A stretch of DNA of 64,000 nt, taken from positions 1-64,000 of the forward strand of contig NZ_CP114413.1 in assembly GCF_027270315.1 (NCBI RefSeq), written 5' to 3'. Source of the DNA: Streptomyces cinnabarinus (GTDB lineage Bacteria; Actinomycetota; Actinomycetes; Streptomycetales; Streptomycetaceae). This document shows positions 24,949 to 34,136 of the stretch, one piece after another. Numbering within the stretch: the stretch's first letter is position 1; every line of letters starts with the position of its first letter. The notes below the pieces were generated by a model. That model saw only the letters and a list, made by a program, of their open reading frames with translations. It was not told where the DNA came from and did no database searches. The position numbers and the translations under genes were made by a program.

Positions 24949-26387
24949 CTCTACGTTCCTTCACAGGTCGCCCCAGCCATTCGTAGGGTTGCGGCACCCA
25001 GGGGATCAGGGTGTGGCTGTCGTCGTGCTGCCGGTCGTGGCTCGAGATGCTTGGCCGCCCGGATCCCCACGACGACTCGGCCGCCGATTGGGAAGTGCGA
25101 GAAGGTCGCTGTGTAGAGCAATGCCGGCGAGGTCGTCCGTGGTACCCAAGAATCGAACGACCTGATGGAGCACGATGCGCCGGATATGGGCGGGGAGCGA
25201 CTGCGGCAAGAGCCACCACCACTGCCTGGTCCTGAACGATGAGGGCGACACCTTGCTGTCGCGCCGGGTGGCCAACGACGAGTCCGAACTCCTGCAGCTG
25301 ATCGGTGATGTCCTGGACTTGGCCGATGGCCGCGAAGTGACCTGGGCGATGGATATGACGGGCGGCGAGCCCGCCCTGCTGATCGAGCTTCTGCTCAATC
25401 ACGGGCAGGAACTCGTCTACATTCCCGGTATCGCGGTCAACCGGGCCACCGCCAGCTACCGCGGGGCGGGCAAGACCGACGCCCGGGACGCCAAGGTGAT
25501 CGCGGACCAGGCCCGGATGCGCCGTGACCTGCAGCCGATCCGGCCCGGTGACGAGATGGCCATCGAACTGCGGCTGCTCACCGAGCACCGTGCAGATCTG
25601 GTGGCCGACCGCACCCGGACCATCAACCGGCTCAAGTCCTTGCTCAACAGTATGTTCCCCGCCCTGGAACGTGCCCTCGACATCGGCAGCGTCGGCTCGC
25701 TGATGCTGCTCACGGGCTACCAGACCCCCGCAGCGATTCGCAGGGTGGGCAAGCGACGTCTGACGACATGGCTGCGCAACCGCAGCGTCTATCGGCCCGA
25801 GACCCTCGCGGCCGCGGCCGTTGAGGCCGCCGAGAAGCAGCACACCGCCGTCACCGGGGAGAGAGCCATTGCGAAGATGGTGCACACCCTGGCGGAGGAG
25901 GTGACGGCTCTCAACAAGAAGATCATCGAGACCGAGAAGCTCATCGAGGGCCGGTTTCGCGAACACGAACTCGCCGACGTGATCACGTCCATGCCCGGCA
26001 TCGGCCCCATCCTCGGTGCTGAGCTCCTCGCCGCGACCGGCGGAGACCTGGAGGCGTTCCCCACCCCGGACCGGCTCGCTGCCTTCGCCGGCGTGGCCCC
26101 AGCACCACGAGACTCCGGCCAGGTCAGCGGTAACCTCCACCGGCCAACGCGCTATCACCGGCGACTGCAGCGTGTCTTCTACACTTCCGCGCTGGTCAGC
26201 ATCCGCTGTGACCCCAACTCCCGTCGGTTCTACGACCGAAAGCGCGCGGAAGGGAAGCGGCATGTCCAGGCCGTGCTCGCCCTCGCCCGTCGACGTGTCA
26301 ACGTCCTGTGGGCCCTGATCCGTGACCGACGGTGCTACACCGTCGCCCCACCAGTCACCCACGCCACTTGACATCCAGATTGGGAAG
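24949..26387 (+). mobile_element. IS110-family insertion sequence
   Basis: About 1,439 bp, delimited precisely because removal of 24949-26387 rejoins the interrupted IS256 transposase codons (LFEM with HDEW) without loss of bases. It has no obvious terminal inverted repeats, as usual for IS110. It carries one complete transposase gene. Confidence 0.85.
25175..26371 (+). CDS. IS110-family transposase
   Basis: 398 aa from ATG 25175. The N-terminal DEDD-type RuvC-like domain is intact (WAGSDCGKSHHHCLVLNDEG, WAMDMTGG, YRGAGKTDARDAKVIADQAR with the conserved DARDA). The C-terminal Tnp_IS116-like domain carries the serine-region segment SMPGIGPILGAELLAATGG and AFAGVAPAPRDSGQVSG. No frameshift or stop interrupts it, and the length is typical. 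It catalyses cut-out/paste-in movement, now known for this family to be guided by a bridge RNA from the non-coding end of the element. The long 5' end (24949-25174) would be the place to look for it. Confidence 0.93.
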   Translation: MRRIWAGSDCGKSHHHCLVLNDEGDTLLSRRVANDESELLQLIGDVLDLADGREVTWAMDMTGGEPALLIELLLNHGQELVYIPGIAVNRATASYRGAGKTDARDAKVIADQARMRRDLQPIRPGDEMAIELRLLTEHRADLVADRTRTINRLKSLLNSMFPALERALDIGSVGSLMLLTGYQTPAAIRRVGKRRLTTWLRNRSVYRPETLAAAAVEAAEKQHTAVTGERAIAKMVHTLAEEVTALNKKIIETEKLIEGRFREHELADVITSMPGIGPILGAELLAATGGDLEAFPTPDRLAAFAGVAPAPRDSGQVSGNLHRPTRYHRRLQRVFYTSALVSIRCDPNSRRFYDRKRAEGKRHVQAVLALARRRVNVLWALIRDRRCYTVAPPVTHAT

Positions 26388-27669
26388 CATCTCGAAGAGC
26401 ACGGCGGTGACCAGCCGGATGAGCACGTCGTCGTTGGGAAAGACCTGGACGATGTCGATCCTGCGCTTGATCTCCCGGTTCACCCGTTCCAGCGGGCTCG
26501 TCGACTGGATCTTCTTCCAGTGCCTGGGCGGGAAGTCCGCGAAGGCGGTCCGATCCTCCTTCGCCTCCAACAGCAACGCTTTGACCTTGGGGAACTGGGT
26601 GCCGAGCATGCCGGCGACGGTGTCCAGCTGAGTGCGCACGAGGTTGGCGCTGGGCTGGGTGAAGATCGTGCGGATCGTCGCGGCGACCATTTCCCCAGAG
26701 TCCCGGTCGATCACACTGAAGGCGTTTCGCAGGAAATGAACCCTGCACCGCTGCCAGGCGGCGCCGAGCATGACCTTGCGGACCGCGGCGACCAGCCCGG
26801 CGTGCTGGTCGGTGATGACCAGACGGACCCCGGACAGGCCACGCTCTCGCAGCGAGCGCAAAAATTCCTTCCAGAACGCCTCGCTCTCGCTGTCCCCGAC
26901 CATCAGGCCCAGGACCTCGCGGTTGCCGTCCTCGGTGATGCCGGTGGCGACCACAACGGCCCGCGAGACGATCTGATGGTTCACCCGCGCCTTGCAGTAA
27001 GTCGCGTCCAAGTAGACGTAGGGGAAGCGGACGTGATCCAGCGGGCGGGTGCGAAATGCGGTCAGCGGCTCGTCCAGCATCGTGCAGATCCGCGAGACTT
27101 CGGACTTGGAGATCCCGCTGTCCCCGCCCAGGGATTTGACCAGGTCATCGACGCTGCGGGTGGAGACGCCGTGCACGTATGCCTCCATGATGACCGCGTA
27201 GAGGGCATGGTCGATGCGGCGCCGTCGCTCCAGCAGGCTGGGGAAGGAGCTGCCGGTGCCGACCTTGGGAATCTCCAGGTCCAGGTCGCCGGCCAGCGTG
27301 GTCAGCACCTTCTCGCGGTGCCCGTTGCGGACGGTGGTCCGTGTCGGCGTGTGCTCGTTCCACTCCGCACCGATGTGGGCACTTGCCTCGGCCTCGATCA
27401 GCTCCTGCACCATTCGCTCGGCGATGGCGCGGATGAGCTCGATTCCGTCGGTCGAGCGTAGTGACTCAAAGGAGCCGTATCAGGTCAGACTGGGACAGGG
27501 CCATCGTGCACTCCTCGTGGTTGAACTGGGCGTTCACCAAGGAGAGTTACGCGATGGCCCGCCTCCTGTTGAGGGAGCGGTCCGCACCCGTGGAAGTGCG
27601 CCCCGGGCAGACGCCCGCGCACTCCCAGCCCCTGATCCCGTACACCACGACAAGGGACACCATCAAGTC

Positions 27670-27850
27670 CACGGGCCACAGCCGCGTAGAGGCCACCGTG
27701 GCCGCGACATTGGGCACGCGCCATCGATAGCTCGGCCCCCGACCTCACCGCACAGAAGGGCAAATCAGCCAGCGCGAACGACGGGGCCCCGGACAAGCGG
27801 TCAGACAGGCGCAGAACTCGCCCTGGATTGCACGGCAGTTACGCCAATGC
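27670..27850 (-). pseudogene. N-terminal relic of another transposase (NF041680-like)
   Basis: Reading leftward: GEFCACLTACPGP, a frameshift, then FALADLPFCAVRSGAELSMA and RAQCRGHGGLYAAVARG, where the IS256 end intervenes. The pattern (LADA.LC..G.V.SL.ELSL followed by RRGHG.LY.AL..G) is the N-terminus of a DDE transposase family I remember under the NCBI name NF041680. IS256 probably landed in it. Confidence 0.5.
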
Positions 27851-28039
27851 ATGCGATCGGGCGGATGCGACAAACTCATCCATACGACCTTCGCCCTGGG
27901 CATGAGCGTTCCTTGGTGGAGCACACTCCTCCTCCACCGGCTGCCGCCCGCCCGGCATGACTCTCGCGTCACACCCTCCGTGTCGGCATGTCGGAACGCT
28001 CGGCCCGCTGGGGCCGGTATCCGGCCCTGGGCGAAGACC

Positions 28040-29719
28040 CTAGGGCAGCGTGGATTCCAGGAAGTCGAAACGCAAGCCGCTTGCCCCTTCGCCGGTGCCG
28101 TTCGTCTTGTGTCGTCCGGTCCACGTGTGGATGGTGCCGTCGTGCCAACGCGCACGCTGGCGAGTGCGGGTGAGGGAGGCCCCAGAGCGGGGGACCTCCT
28201 CCTCGTACACCCACACGGGACGGTCTGCTTCGACATGGCCGAGGAAGCGGCCCTCGGGAAGCTGCGGTGCGGGCGCGGCCTCCGGGGACGCGGAGTACCG
28301 GGCGAGTGGGGTGAGTTGCAGGCGGACCGCGGCGCCGGCGCCGATACGTACTGGTGCCAGTGGGAACCAGTAGCTGGGCACCTCGCTGTCCACGCGGTAG
28401 CGCGGGGCGGCGTCCGGTGGCAGCAGGTCCGGCTCGGGGCGGGCCGCGGTCCACCGGTCGTAGCAGTCGATCACCTCGCCTGTTTCGTCATCCTGGACAT
28501 TCTGCTCCACAGCCCAAGCGAGGTTGGCCATCTCGTCACGCAGCAGCAGCACGGCTTCGACTGGCGGGCTTTCGAGAGCTTGCGGAAGGACGGGAGCAAG
28601 GAAGAACCAGGGGTCCGTAGTGTCGGGTGCCGCGGTGTCCGTGAGGCCGAAGAGTTCCCATCCGCTGTCGTTTGTGGCCGCGCGCTCGACGGCGTGCCGT
28701 CGGCTGAATACGTCGGTCACCGTGAAGTCGGTCAGCCGGGTCAGAGACGCCACGGGGAGGCGAAGAGGGAGCGTGTACCAGTCATTGCCGTACACCGTGC
28801 CGAAGGTGATCATCAGGAGGCGGCCAAGATCCAAGGCCGTGGTGTCGATCGCACCGAAGTCGATGCGCGCGTCCTCCATCTCCCACAGGCGAGGAGTGGG
28901 CATGCCGGGGAACCGTGCGGGCGCAGGCACGTTGCGGGCTGTGACGGCCATGGGCCGCCCGCCGGGCGGTGGGGCGGCATTCACGGCCACGCGATCGAAC
29001 GCCCACCAATCCAGTCGGCCGCCTGTCCAGGCAGTCGCGTGGACTTCGTGAGAGGGCAGCGTGCTACTGCGGGCCGCACATCGGTACTCCAGGTGGTGTT
29101 CGTCCCATGCGGTGTCGCCGGCCATGGCGCCGGAGGCGGTAACTCGCGGCCGCCACCAGCGGAGCCACTGATCGGCTGCTTGGGACAGCGGAACACGGGC
29201 GGCTTCCGACAAGCCGAGTTCCTCAGCGACCGCGGCGGACTCTGCGGGAGTGTTCAATCTGTCGAGCAAGGGTGCCAGCCGCAACCCGTCAGCGATCCTT
29301 CCGTGCACCAGTGCGAGCAGGCCCGTCGCTGGCTGGGCCCTCTCGTCGCTGAAACCGCAATGGGTGACGAACGCCTCGGCGGTCTCAGGCAAGCCGGCGG
29401 AGGCCAGTTGCGTAAGCCATCGCACGCCCCCGTCGACTCTCAGTTCGTGGTCCGCCGCCGGTGCGGGCTCGGCCTCGACGAGCTCCTCGAGCGGTTGGGT
29501 CCGCGGGTCGTAAGGACGCCAGGTGTCGTCGTCGGCCCGCCAGGAGTCCAGTACATGGCTCTCGGCGCGAACGTCGGCGAAGACAGGGGACGCGGCATCC
29601 TGCCCGCGGAACTCACCCAGCTGCCACTGCCGGGAGAGCAGCCAAAGGGGATCGTGTACCCGGAATGCCACGGCGTCTTCGACGTCATCGTCGCGCGGAA
29701 TCGTTTCGAAGCGCTGCAT
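28040..29719 (-). CDS. Large conserved protein of unknown function (559 aa), last gene of a four-gene unit
   Basis: 559 aa from ATG 29719, with AGGAGGACCAGG upstream. The N-terminus VAFRVHDPLWLLSRQWQLGE (19-38), followed by FRGQDAASP, is a signature I remember from uncharacterised proteins in many bacteria that co-occur with relatives of the next three genes. Other conserved-looking parts are GGRLDWWAFDRVAV and FGTVYGNDWYTLPLRLPVA. Soluble, with no signal peptide, membrane segment or enzymatic motif. It starts 22 bases after the upstream gene and is surely in the same operon. Function is unknown. Confidence 0.8.
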   Translation of the reverse strand: MQRFETIPRDDDVEDAVAFRVHDPLWLLSRQWQLGEFRGQDAASPVFADVRAESHVLDSWRADDDTWRPYDPRTQPLEELVEAEPAPAADHELRVDGGVRWLTQLASAGLPETAEAFVTHCGFSDERAQPATGLLALVHGRIADGLRLAPLLDRLNTPAESAAVAEELGLSEAARVPLSQAADQWLRWWRPRVTASGAMAGDTAWDEHHLEYRCAARSSTLPSHEVHATAWTGGRLDWWAFDRVAVNAAPPPGGRPMAVTARNVPAPARFPGMPTPRLWEMEDARIDFGAIDTTALDLGRLLMITFGTVYGNDWYTLPLRLPVASLTRLTDFTVTDVFSRRHAVERAATNDSGWELFGLTDTAAPDTTDPWFFLAPVLPQALESPPVEAVLLLRDEMANLAWAVEQNVQDDETGEVIDCYDRWTAARPEPDLLPPDAAPRYRVDSEVPSYWFPLAPVRIGAGAAVRLQLTPLARYSASPEAAPAPQLPEGRFLGHVEADRPVWVYEEEVPRSGASLTRTRQRARWHDGTIHTWTGRHKTNGTGEGASGLRFDFLESTLP

Positions 29720-29741
29720 GACCTGGTCCTCCTGACTCCGG

Positions 29742-32700
29742 TCAGGCCGGCGGGGTGGGGAGGTCGGGGACGGGCAGGGGAAGCAGTTGCCGGATGCCTG
29801 GCTGATCATGCAGGTCCAGAGCTCGCAGGCGGGCGAGCTCAAGGGTGTCCTCGACAATCGCCTGCAGATCCGCCGCCCGCCAGCCCCGGTTGGGGTTCGG
29901 CGACACGGCAAGCAGGAGAGCCTGCGGCGGACGCGCGTCAGGGCGGTCGAAATGCAGAGCGACGCCCACAACTTCGTGCGGCTGATTGCCGGTGTCGTCG
30001 GCATCGTCCGTAAGGTCGGCCGCTTTCCCGTCAAAGGGGACGGTTTCGGTCCAAGTATCCGTCAGGAACCCTGCGAGGAGTTGACCGAGGGCGGGTTCGT
30101 CGTCCGAGTACAAAACCGTGCAGACGGGGGCGGACGGCCCCTGGGCGGCAGGCGCAGTGGCGGCCCATGTCCCGCCCCTGGCCGGGGTCTGGGCCAGGAT
30201 GGTCCGCGGAACTGGGCTCACCGTGAGGACGCCGGAGGCGGTGAGCGCCTCGCCCAGTGTGCGGGCGCGAGGCCTGACCTGGTGGACACCGCGCAGCCAG
30301 TCGTGAACTTCGTCGTCCGTCACGGCAGGGCCGTCGGCATGGTGCGGTCGGGCCTCGGGGGTGAGAGAGCGGGCCGCATCGCCGTCCGCCGGGAGGTCCA
30401 GGGCGGGCAGAAGGATCATGGCGTCTCCGAAGAGGGACTTCACAGCTCTGCCAGCGCTGTCGGCCCACGCCTCGGTGGGTCGGTCCTCCTCACGTGACAG
30501 TGTCAGGGCGGGGAGGGCCGCGTCGAGGCATGCCAGCACGTTGTCCGCCCGGCCGGTCAGGGCGGCGATGTCATCAGCCGCGTCGCCAGCGATGCGGGCG
30601 CTGACGACACCGAGGTCCCCCACTGCCCGGAGGGCGGCAGCCGTCTCCTCGGCCGTCTGTGGCCGGAGTTCCGGTGGCACGCCCCGCAGGGCGGCGAGGC
30701 GTTCGCGCAGTTGGCCGACGGGGCCGTCCGCGCCGACGGCCCGGTCAAGCCATGCGGTGGTGCGGCCGAGAAGTTCGCCGAGTTCTGCGTCGCCCCAGCC
30801 ACCGGGCTGCGCGGGGTCCAGATGTGAGGCGAGAAGAGGCGTCGCGGCCGTGAGCACGTCGCGGAGTCTGCCGCATAGGGCTGTGAGTTCACTGTATCGG
30901 GACTGCCCCTCCTCGGTCAGCCCAGCGGGTGCCGGCCCGGCGATCTCGGCCGTGCGCAGGAGCTCGCCCAGCAGTGGCGCGGCTCTGTCCCCCGAGGCAC
31001 CCAGCACCACCTCCACGGCGCTCCATCCGAGGTCGGCCAAATTGAGGCGGACTTCGCCGTTACCGTCCGGCGGACCTTGAGGCCCGACCCGTAGGGGGAA
31101 GCTCCAGTCGGCTGGAGCACCGAGCCGATGGCGGCACCACTGCTCCAGCCCTGGTTCCAGAGCGGTGAGCGCACGGGCTTGCGGCCACCCCGAGTCGGCT
31201 TCGGCATCCCTGCGAGTGAGCAGCCCGAGCTGGTGAGTGACAGCCGCGCCGCTGCGCGGTGTGGCGACGACGTCGTAGTCATCGGGGATGTTCTCGCCGC
31301 GTCCGGTGACGTCCGCGGCAGCACCTGCCCGGGCCGCGCTACCGCCCACCAACTGGTGGACGCTCTCGGCAAGCTGGAGGTCGGCGACGGCATCGACCGT
31401 GTCCTCGAGGTCCGCGACCAAGGCACGGAACGCTACGTCTCCGCCGAGAGCCGCTGGGGCCAGGGCTGCCCCGTCATTGCGCAATGCTTCCCCATCAACG
31501 ACATTGCGGGCGGCCAGCGCGGTCCTGGCTTCCTGGCTTCCCGTCTCGGTGGGGTCCACTTCCTGCGGCAGGGGGTAGGCCTCGCGGAGGTCGTCGATGA
31601 ACTCGTCGAGGCCCGCGTCGTGCATGCCCCGTTCGAGCTGGTAGCCGAGCAGGGCTCCCAGGCGCTGTCCCGCGCGGACACCGCCGAGGACATCCAGCGC
31701 CCGCCGCACTCTGGAGGATGTCAGCCGCACGGCAAGCGCCCTGGGGTCGGCATGGCCGTCGAAGCCAGAGCGGAGCACAGCTGCGGTGGTCGCATGGTGC
31801 AGGGACGGGGTCATGACGTACTCGCCACCACTCGTCTCATCGGCACGCTTGAGGTCGGTGATCCATCCATAGCCACCGATGTGCAGGCCCGTGGGCCGTT
31901 GCGCGCGCAGCCGCGCGAGATCGGACGTGGCCACCGATGTCACCCACGCATCGGTGCGGTGCGACACGGTGTCCAACACTTCGAACGTGAGGCGTTCCAG
32001 CCGGGCAATACCCTCGCGGTCCGCGGTCTCCAGCGAGATGACCTGCCCAGCCGACTTCCGCGCGTCCCAATACGCCTTGCGCGCCGGGGCCACTCGCTCG
32101 GGTGCGGCAGCCGAGCTGAGAAGGCGATGCAGTTCCACGCCTCGAGAGAAGGCGAGGCCGACGACCGGAGCGGCGAATCGGTAGAACACACCTACGGCCA
32201 TGGACTCGGCCAGGGAGCGCAGGACGGCATTGAGCTCTTGCGCCTCGGGCTCCAGCGTGTCCAAGGCTGCCGGAACGACCCCGTCGGCCACGTCCAGGAG
32301 GGCATCCAGCCCTTGGAGCAGTTCCCCGTACTTGCCCAGCGGCCGCTTGGCGGCCAGGTCGGCGACGGCGGTCAGGTCGGGGGCCGGGAGTTCTGGGAGG
32401 GAGGCAGGCGCAGCGGGAGGGTCCATCCACGCGTACCCGCAGTCCCCTGGCATCGATCCGATCCGTGGCATTTCGGGTTCCCCCCCAGGCCGCCAGGGCG
32501 TACCCATGCGCGCACACCGCACGCGGTCGGAGACGGGGCGCCGCGTCAGAATGTCCAGGAGAACTGCATCCTGGTCCGTGCCTTCTCCTACTCGTGGCAC
32601 CTTCTGCAGTTCCCGCCGGAAGTTGCTGACGAACGAGGGCAGGTGCTGGAGGGAACCGAGCCGATCGAGGGTGGACGCGGGTACGAGTCCGTAAGGCTGG

Positions 32701-34136
32701 CGACCGATGCGCAGGGTCGGTAGGGGCCCGCGGCTGCGAACGAATGCGGCGAAATGCGCGCCGGGGAAGTCCAGGAGCGGCCCTGCGACCTCCCATCCGC
32801 CCCCCGCTGGGTGAGCCACATCGAACGTGGTGAGGTTGAGTTGGCGGGCCAGGACCGCGTGGAGGATGGCCAGCGTGTCCTCGTCTCCCCCGAGTGCGTC
32901 TCGGGAAACGGCCAGGGGGCTGCGCGGCCCGAGCCCCAGGGCCCGCTCGGCACGCGAGGCGTCCTGTGTGCCGGCGAAGTCGTAGCGAGACAGTTGAGCG
33001 TCGCGTTCCAGCGGGCTGAGCGGCGTACTGTCCGATCGCCAGCCCGAGCGGCTCGCCCGGGTGTTGTTGGTGGGTGTCCCGGTCGGCAGGATAGCCAGTC
33101 CGTCCGTGCAGGCGTGGGCTTGCAGGGCACCAGCGAACCTGCGGGCACCTTCCGCCGCGTCACAAGTGTTGACACCGACAACAGTGAGGAGATCGAACTG
33201 CTGTTGTGCATCTGCCAGCTTCACCTTCAGCCCCATGCCGACCCGTTCAGCCTCGTCGAAGTCGACCAGCCAACGACTGGCAACATCCCAGGGAAGCCCG
33301 TCGGTTGCGGGGTCCTCTTGCGGTTCGGCAGCGGGCGGCGGCGCCATACCCAGGGCCAGATCAGGAGGGATGGGAAGGCCTTGGCGCCGCCAGGCGACGC
33401 GCTCGCCCGAGTAGGCGGTGAACTCCAGCTGGTTGGGCAGGAGCATGGTCCGTGCAGGTCGAGTCCACGTATCCTCCCGGGACGGCAGGTCCCGGAAAGG
33501 ACCGGGATCGGGGGGTACGGCTCCGTGAGGGGTCATTTGCGTGGGCGGCGAGCCGTCGGGACGCAGTTGCTCCACCACCCAGGTGGCGCGGCCAGAGCCC
33601 AATCGGTCCAGCAGCCGAGCCCATGCCGCTGCGCGGCGCCCCCTGTCGGGGCCTGCGGCCCAGACCTGGCGCCAGTACTCCTCGCCCGCAGCCCGCTCCA
33701 CCGCAGTGAGCTGCGTCTCGTGCACATCGACGTGGACGTCATCGGGGTAGACGCGGATCCACAACTCCGTGCCGTCATCGCCGTCGTGGTAGACGGTCTC
33801 CAGCCGCAACGGCAGCAGCAGCACCGGCGCATTGTCGCCGCCCCAGAGTTCCGGGGTGGCCGCCACAGCGTCCGCGTAGGCCGAGGCCTTTGCCTGCCAC
33901 GACTGCCCTGCGCGCTCGGCATCCTCCGAGGCCCCTGGCAACTGGGCTTCGGCTTCCGCCAACCATGCGAGCAGGTGCTGTGCCGGCTCGGACTCCAATT
34001 CTTCAGGAGTGTGGCCCGCCAACTGGAAGTTGAAGTACTCCAGCCGCATCTCGAGATAGTGCAGGAAGTGCTGCCGGGCGTCGTAGGACAAGAACCCGTC
34101 GCGTTCGGCAGCGCGCAGGTCGTGTAGTTCGGTCAT
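29742..34136 (-). CDS. Very large conserved protein of unknown function (1464 aa)
   Basis: 1464 aa from ATG 34136, overlapping the preceding stop by four bases (ATGA). Recognisable pieces: VLLLPLRLETVYHDGDDG and ELWIRVYPDDVHVDVHE (near 105-140), TDGLAILPTGTPTNNTRASR, GPLPTLRIGRQPYGLVPAST, and a C-terminal VGVALHFDRPDARPPQALLL. The GTPTNNT and VYPDDVHVD motifs recur, in my memory, in uncharacterised proteins that travel with the 559- and 954-aa families. Much of the centre is helical and Ala/Leu-rich. No signal peptide, transmembrane segment or catalytic motif is visible. The size and co-translation suggest a structural or scaffold component, but that is inference. Confidence 0.82.
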   Translation of the reverse strand: MTELHDLRAAERDGFLSYDARQHFLHYLEMRLEYFNFQLAGHTPEELESEPAQHLLAWLAEAEAQLPGASEDAERAGQSWQAKASAYADAVAATPELWGGDNAPVLLLPLRLETVYHDGDDGTELWIRVYPDDVHVDVHETQLTAVERAAGEEYWRQVWAAGPDRGRRAAAWARLLDRLGSGRATWVVEQLRPDGSPPTQMTPHGAVPPDPGPFRDLPSREDTWTRPARTMLLPNQLEFTAYSGERVAWRRQGLPIPPDLALGMAPPPAAEPQEDPATDGLPWDVASRWLVDFDEAERVGMGLKVKLADAQQQFDLLTVVGVNTCDAAEGARRFAGALQAHACTDGLAILPTGTPTNNTRASRSGWRSDSTPLSPLERDAQLSRYDFAGTQDASRAERALGLGPRSPLAVSRDALGGDEDTLAILHAVLARQLNLTTFDVAHPAGGGWEVAGPLLDFPGAHFAAFVRSRGPLPTLRIGRQPYGLVPASTLDRLGSLQHLPSFVSNFRRELQKVPRVGEGTDQDAVLLDILTRRPVSDRVRCARMGTPWRPGGEPEMPRIGSMPGDCGYAWMDPPAAPASLPELPAPDLTAVADLAAKRPLGKYGELLQGLDALLDVADGVVPAALDTLEPEAQELNAVLRSLAESMAVGVFYRFAAPVVGLAFSRGVELHRLLSSAAAPERVAPARKAYWDARKSAGQVISLETADREGIARLERLTFEVLDTVSHRTDAWVTSVATSDLARLRAQRPTGLHIGGYGWITDLKRADETSGGEYVMTPSLHHATTAAVLRSGFDGHADPRALAVRLTSSRVRRALDVLGGVRAGQRLGALLGYQLERGMHDAGLDEFIDDLREAYPLPQEVDPTETGSQEARTALAARNVVDGEALRNDGAALAPAALGGDVAFRALVADLEDTVDAVADLQLAESVHQLVGGSAARAGAAADVTGRGENIPDDYDVVATPRSGAAVTHQLGLLTRRDAEADSGWPQARALTALEPGLEQWCRHRLGAPADWSFPLRVGPQGPPDGNGEVRLNLADLGWSAVEVVLGASGDRAAPLLGELLRTAEIAGPAPAGLTEEGQSRYSELTALCGRLRDVLTAATPLLASHLDPAQPGGWGDAELGELLGRTTAWLDRAVGADGPVGQLRERLAALRGVPPELRPQTAEETAAALRAVGDLGVVSARIAGDAADDIAALTGRADNVLACLDAALPALTLSREEDRPTEAWADSAGRAVKSLFGDAMILLPALDLPADGDAARSLTPEARPHHADGPAVTDDEVHDWLRGVHQVRPRARTLGEALTASGVLTVSPVPRTILAQTPARGGTWAATAPAAQGPSAPVCTVLYSDDEPALGQLLAGFLTDTWTETVPFDGKAADLTDDADDTGNQPHEVVGVALHFDRPDARPPQALLLAVSPNPNRGWRAADLQAIVEDTLELARLRALDLHDQPGIRQLLPLPVPDLPTPPA

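Larger units (their letters stand above)
24826..27504 (-). pseudogene. IS256-family transposase, interrupted by IS110 and frameshifted
   Basis: The protein is encoded in two blocks: 27504-26388 and 24948-24826. Block one begins MALSQSDLIRLL at ATG 27504, shifts by one base near 27474 (an extra T) and continues ESLRSTDGIELIRAIAERMV. It then shows MEAYVHGVSTRSVDDLVKSL, the DDE-region segments YLDATYCKARV and LVITDQHAGL, and NREIKRRIDIVQVFPN. It is cut after LFEM. Block two resumes HDEWIAFPRRYLPEGSMGEI, the classic IS256 C-terminus, and ends in a stop. Joined, the reading is about 413 codons, normal for the family. Both the insertion and the frameshift should inactivate it. Confidence 0.85.
24775..27670 (-). 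mobile_element. IS256-family element split by an IS110 insertion
   Basis: Imperfect terminal inverted repeats lie near 24791-24820 and 27641-27669 (shared core TGTCCCTTG followed by GTGGTGT). Without the IS110 insert the element would be about 1.45 kb. Its transposase gene lies on the minus strand. The left end abuts an IS3 relic, and the right end lies inside another transposase relic. Confidence 0.7.

Noticed and set aside
27851..30013. Long rightward frame over the 559-aa gene
   Set aside because: Antisense shadow of the real minus-strand gene, which has a ribosome binding site and coupled neighbours.
31128..34127. Rightward frames of about 450-530 aa
   Set aside because: They mirror the 1464-aa gene and have no start signals or recognisable domains.
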